64,000 bases of DNA, taken from assembly GCF_006439335.1 (NCBI RefSeq), contig NZ_SAWY01000007.1:1-64000 (forward strand), given 5' to 3'. The position numbers and the translations under genes are program-made. The notes under the pieces are model-generated. The model worked only from the letters and a program-made list of their open reading frames with translations, did no database searches and was not told where the DNA came from. Source of the stretch: Litorilituus lipolyticus (GTDB taxonomy: Bacteria; Pseudomonadota; Gammaproteobacteria; Enterobacterales; Alteromonadaceae). Positions 60,672 through 64,000 of this stretch are shown here, piece by piece (the stretch's first letter is position 1; every line of letters begins with the position of its first letter).

Positions 60672-61289
60672 TTAAAAAGCGACGCTAATACCTGCGGCTA
60701 ACTCTTGCTGCACCCATAAATCACTCGATATTGAAATCAAGCAGTTTTCTTCATTACAAAAGATAGTACTGTCTGAATTAAAAAATGTACCATAAAGTCG
60801 TCCTGATAAATGCAAACTAATATTTTCAGAAACAGGTATTTTGCCAATCAAGCCTAAATTCATAGAAAATCGAGTTTCATTATCTAGCTGATTATCTTGT
60901 GGAGACATATGAGTAAAGCCCAATCCACCAGCTACATGCCAAGTAGCAAAACTTGATTTAGAAACTGTGACATTACCACCAACATGAGCATAGGTAATAG
61001 CAAGCTCATCATCTGTTGGAATAAAATCACTATGCTGAGAAAAATTTGTTGAGTAATGGCTAATTAATACTTCACCTTGCCTGTTGGAATCAAACTTCCA
61101 TGCGGTAAGTAAACCAAAACTTGTTGTTTCTTCAAGCTTTAAACGCGTGGTTGAATCGTCTTCACCATAATCAAAATCACCACCAAATCGATATCCGGCA
61201 AATGGTGTAATTTCAAAAGTTTTGGTCTCTTTTGCAACAACAGGCAATGCCAGTAGTGCTGACAAACAAACAATGCTTAACGTACGCAT
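60672..61289 (-). CDS. Small outer-membrane beta-barrel protein
   Basis: From ATG 61289 (AAGGA six bases before) this protein has 205 residues, with a signal peptide (MRTLSIVCLSALLALPVVA) and amphipathic strands ending in a terminal Phe (LAAGISVAF). It resembles OmpW/OmpA-like eight-strand barrels. It converges with the MbnH gene, leaving seven bases between. A longer ORF to 61385 lacks a ribosome site. Function unknown. Confidence 0.75.
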   Translation of the reverse strand: MRTLSIVCLSALLALPVVAKETKTFEITPFAGYRFGGDFDYGEDDSTTRLKLEETTSFGLLTAWKFDSNRQGEVLISHYSTNFSQHSDFIPTDDELAITYAHVGGNVTVSKSSFATWHVAGGLGFTHMSPQDNQLDNETRFSMNLGLIGKIPVSENISLHLSGRLYGTFFNSDSTIFCNEENCLISISSDLWVQQELAAGISVAF

Positions 61290-61383
61290 GTGTATTCCTT
61301 TATTTTTAATTATATGCTTAGTAAATCTTATCTTGTTTAATGATTGAGTAGAACCGTTCATTAGCTTTTTTTCCCCGTAAAAC

Positions 61384-61420
61384 AAAAAAGAGCAATTTAA
61401 CTTACGCTAAATTGCTCTTT
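61384..61420 (-). terminator. Intrinsic terminator after rpoD
   Basis: AAAGAGCAATTTA pairs with TAAATTGCTCTTT, a 13-base-pair stem, and is followed on the minus strand by T-rich sequence. It lies 35 bases after the rpoD stop. Confidence 0.9.
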
Positions 61421-61454
61421 ATTATCATTGTCACTCGGCGTCTAGCACCAAAGT

Positions 61455-63308
61455 TTACTCACCGTCTAAGAAACTCTTCAGTTGCTCAGAACGTGATGGG
61501 TGGCGTAATTTACGCAATGCTTTTGCTTCTATTTGACGAATACGTTCACGGGTAACATCAAACTGCTTACCTACCTCTTCTAAGGTATGATCTGTATTCA
61601 TATCAATACCAAATCGCATTCTTAATACTTTTGCTTCACGCGCTGTTAAGCCAGCTAATACTTCATGCGTAGCACCTTTAAGGTTTTCAGATGTCGCAGA
61701 GTCAACAGGAAGTTCACCACTACCATCTTCAATGAAGTCACCTAAGTGCGAATCTTCATCATCACCGATTGGTGTTTCCATTGAAATAGGCTCTTTCGCT
61801 ATTTTTAATACCTTACGAATTTTATCTTCAGGCATTATCATACGTTCTGCTAATTCTTCTGGCGTTGGCTCACGTCCCATTTCTTGTAACATCTGACGTG
61901 AAACACGATTTAACTTGTTAATGGTTTCAATCATATGCACAGGAATACGAATAGTACGAGCTTGGTCAGCAATAGACCGAGTAATTGCTTGACGAATCCA
62001 CCACGTTGCATAAGTAGAGAACTTATAGCCACGGCGATATTCAAACTTATCTACCGCTTTCATTAAACCAATATTACCTTCTTGAATTAGATCCAAGAAC
62101 TGTAAACCACGGTTAGTGTACTTTTTAGCAATTGAAATAACTAAACGTAAGTTAGCTTCTACCATTTCTTTTTTAGCACGGCGAGCTTTCGCTTCACCAA
62201 TAGACATTCTACGGTTAATATCTTTAATACCGTGAATATTTAAGAAAGTTTCTTCTTCAACTTGGTTAAGTTTGTAGATACAACGCTCTACATCAGCTTC
62301 AATATCACTTAATTTTGCTGAGTAAGGATGGCCAGCCGCTTTTTCTGCTTCAAACCATTCTTTTGATGTTTCATTACCTGGGAAAATTTTAATGAAGGTT
62401 GTTTTAGGCATACCAGCACCAACAACACAGTGCTTCATGATTAAACGCTCTTGAACACGTAGTCTGTCCATAACACTACGCATATTCTTCACTAACTTAT
62501 CAAATAATTTAGGAATTAATCGAAACTCTTTAAATACTTCTGCCACAGCATCAATTGCCGCTAAAGAGTCTTTATGGCCTCGGCCATTCTTTTCAATAAT
62601 GGCATTAGCATTTTCGTGAGCCGCTCTTAATGCATTGAATTTTTCACGTGCTAACTCAGGATCTGGACCTGTATCTTCTTCTTCTTCATCATCATCACTG
62701 TCACCATCAGAACCTGCTTCATCGTCTTCATCTGCAAGATCTTCTTTTGATAACTCTGAACCAACATGCGTTGCAGCAGCTGCAACATCATCATCTTCAG
62801 CATCAGGGTCTAAAAAGCCAGAAATAATATCAGTTAAACGTATTTCTTCTGCTTCAAAGTTATCCCACATTTCTAGTAAGTAATTGATTGCAGGTGGGTA
62901 TTCAGAAACACTACGTTGTACTTCTTTAATACCTTCCTCGATACGTTTAGCAATGACTATCTCACCTTTACGGGTTAATAGCTCTACAGTACCCATTTCA
63001 CGCATATACATACGCACAGGATCTGTTGTTCGGCCAATCTCACTCTCTACTGTAGCAAGTGCCTGAGCCGCAGCTTCGGCTGCATCTTCATCGGTATTCG
63101 CTTCACTCATCATTAGGGTGTCAGTATCTGGTGCATTTTCAAATACTTGAATACCCATGTCGTTGATCATTCTTACAATGTCTTCAACTTGGTCTGAGTC
63201 GATAATGTCTTGAGGAAGATGGTCGTTAACTTGCGCAAACGTTAAATAACCTTGTTCTTTACCTTTGGTTATTAAGTCTTTAAGTCTAGATTGAGGAGCT
63301 TGATCCAT
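61455..63308 (-). CDS. rpoD: RNA polymerase sigma-70 factor RpoD
   Basis: This 617-residue primary sigma factor has region 1.1 (about 1-80), region 1.2 ([20 protein letters not shown]), an acidic non-conserved region (about 190-215, runs of Asp and Glu), regions 2.1-2.4 ([38 protein letters not shown]), region 3 and region 4.2 ([24 protein letters not shown]). It follows dnaG, the usual macromolecular-synthesis order. Confidence 0.98.
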   Translation of the reverse strand: MDQAPQSRLKDLITKGKEQGYLTFAQVNDHLPQDIIDSDQVEDIVRMINDMGIQVFENAPDTDTLMMSEANTDEDAAEAAAQALATVESEIGRTTDPVRMYMREMGTVELLTRKGEIVIAKRIEEGIKEVQRSVSEYPPAINYLLEMWDNFEAEEIRLTDIISGFLDPDAEDDDVAAAATHVGSELSKEDLADEDDEAGSDGDSDDDEEEEDTGPDPELAREKFNALRAAHENANAIIEKNGRGHKDSLAAIDAVAEVFKEFRLIPKLFDKLVKNMRSVMDRLRVQERLIMKHCVVGAGMPKTTFIKIFPGNETSKEWFEAEKAAGHPYSAKLSDIEADVERCIYKLNQVEEETFLNIHGIKDINRRMSIGEAKARRAKKEMVEANLRLVISIAKKYTNRGLQFLDLIQEGNIGLMKAVDKFEYRRGYKFSTYATWWIRQAITRSIADQARTIRIPVHMIETINKLNRVSRQMLQEMGREPTPEELAERMIMPEDKIRKVLKIAKEPISMETPIGDDEDSHLGDFIEDGSGELPVDSATSENLKGATHEVLAGLTAREAKVLRMRFGIDMNTDHTLEEVGKQFDVTRERIRQIEAKALRKLRHPSRSEQLKSFLDGE

Positions 63309-63507
63309 TGACGAGTGTCCACCTGTATATTAAAAATAGGATAGCAAAGTATGTGCATTTAAACGCTAGCGTGCACAATAAAGCCGAAAATTATAGCGAA
63401 TTTTTTGTACTATTTCTAGTTAATTATGTTGTCTTTACATACTTACTAATTCAAATTCTTCACGCAATAATTGCTATTAAGTATAGCAGTTAGCAACATA
63501 AATATTG

Positions 63508-64000
63508 CTAAGCATTCAATATTGCTTGAAGCTCTTGTTTTTCTTCATTAGTCATTTGCCCAGAACGCGCTTTTTGTAGTAAAAATTCGGCACGTTGTTC
63601 GACAAAGTCATTTAGTAACTTCTCAATACTATCGAGAAAGACTTCTTCGACAGCTTCCGGTTCAACATGATGTTGCCAGCACATTAATTTTGCTAGCTGT
63701 TTACCCTGAGGCGTGTCTCTATATCCTTCTAATAATTGGGCTGTTTTTATATCAGGCCTTTGCTGACAAACCTGTAATAGCTCAATTAATAAAGGAATGC
63801 CTGGCGTATCGAGTGGTTGCAACACTGAAATATCAGGCAATGCTGTGACGATATGGGGATTCTCAAGCAATAATGCAATAGCTAATCTTACAGGGGTGAC
63901 TTTAGATGACGTTTTTTGTTTCTTAACTTTTTGATTGGGTTGAATATTTTTATTTAATTTAGCTAAAAATTGTTCACTACCTGTACCAAATTTATTGGCA
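63508..64000 (-). CDS. dnaG: DNA primase, C-terminal part (runs off the window)
   Basis: The frame is open from the right edge of the window to the stop at 63508, giving about 163 residues. The sequence TPVRLAIALLLENPHIV and the helical end fit the DnaB-interacting C-terminal domain of DnaG. The catalytic part lies beyond the window. The position before rpoD supports this. About 200 bases separate it from rpoD. Confidence 0.88.
   Translation of the reverse strand, partial: ANKFGTGSEQFLAKLNKNIQPNQKVKKQKTSSKVTPVRLAIALLLENPHIVTALPDISVLQPLDTPGIPLLIELLQVCQQRPDIKTAQLLEGYRDTPQGKQLAKLMCWQHHVEPEAVEEVFLDSIEKLLNDFVEQRAEFLLQKARSGQMTNEEKQELQAILNA

Overview
The window looks like the chromosome of a marine gammaproteobacterium of the Alteromonadales, most likely a Colwelliaceae member (Colwellia/Thalassotalea type). 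That placement is an inference from AT-rich coding sequence, the AST arginine pathway, a GlyGly-CTERM anchored surface protein, the prkB/yhfA pairing, and ribosomal and sigma-70 genes typical of the group. No tool-based taxonomy was run.

Layout. 0.1-4 kb: glnK-amtB nitrogen-control pair behind a sigma-54-type promoter, then a TPR/GGDEF membrane protein whose catalytic motif is degenerate. 4.3-8 kb: a small unknown gene, a beta-barrel porin behind two perfect FNR-type boxes, pabA and an HDOD protein. 8.4-15.4 kb: the arginine succinyltransferase genes (astC/argD, astA, astD, astE) followed by argC and argB and a strong terminator. 15.5-18.4 kb: a small unknown gene, yhfA-like OsmC protein, an APH-fold kinase and prkB. 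18.5-27.3 kb: the alpha and spc ribosomal operons on the minus strand (rplN to rplQ, with secY, rpmJ and rpoA), including a recognisable S4-binding alpha leader. The S10 operon does not lie upstream of rplN; dtd does. 27.3-35 kb: dtd, a proline-iminopeptidase homologue with Asn at the nucleophile position, a YihY/BrkB membrane protein, typA, an S10 peptidase and an exported methyltransferase-like protein. 35.2-38.8 kb: norC-norB with a cupredoxin and a NapH/CcoG-like ferredoxin protein. 38.9-42.5 kb: a lipoprotein cluster (COG3014 type, YcfL, LpoB, glycine zipper) and a GNAT enzyme. 42.5-48.2 kb: a periplasmic binding protein, cytochrome b561-like protein, cytochrome c', a chemoreceptor, a MazG-like protein and threonine aldolase.

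48.34-55.52 kb is an integrated mobile element of about 7.2 kb. It is bounded by a 46-bp direct repeat that is the 3' part of a tRNA-Ile2 (CAT) gene. It encodes a P4-type tyrosine integrase, a membrane protein, a DUF6387-like protein, an AlpA-like HTH protein, a 33-residue ORF, a Rep_trans-type replication initiator, and a two-gene cargo: an FRG-domain protein and an unrecognised 237-residue protein that appears to be translated by coupling to a 13-codon leader ORF. This cargo is the best candidate for an undescribed, possibly defensive, system.

55.8-61.3 kb holds a 'metallo-mystery pair' (MbnP/MbnH) next to a choice-of-anchor-B/Calx-beta surface protein and a small beta-barrel. The window ends with rpoD and the C-terminal part of dnaG, both on the minus strand.
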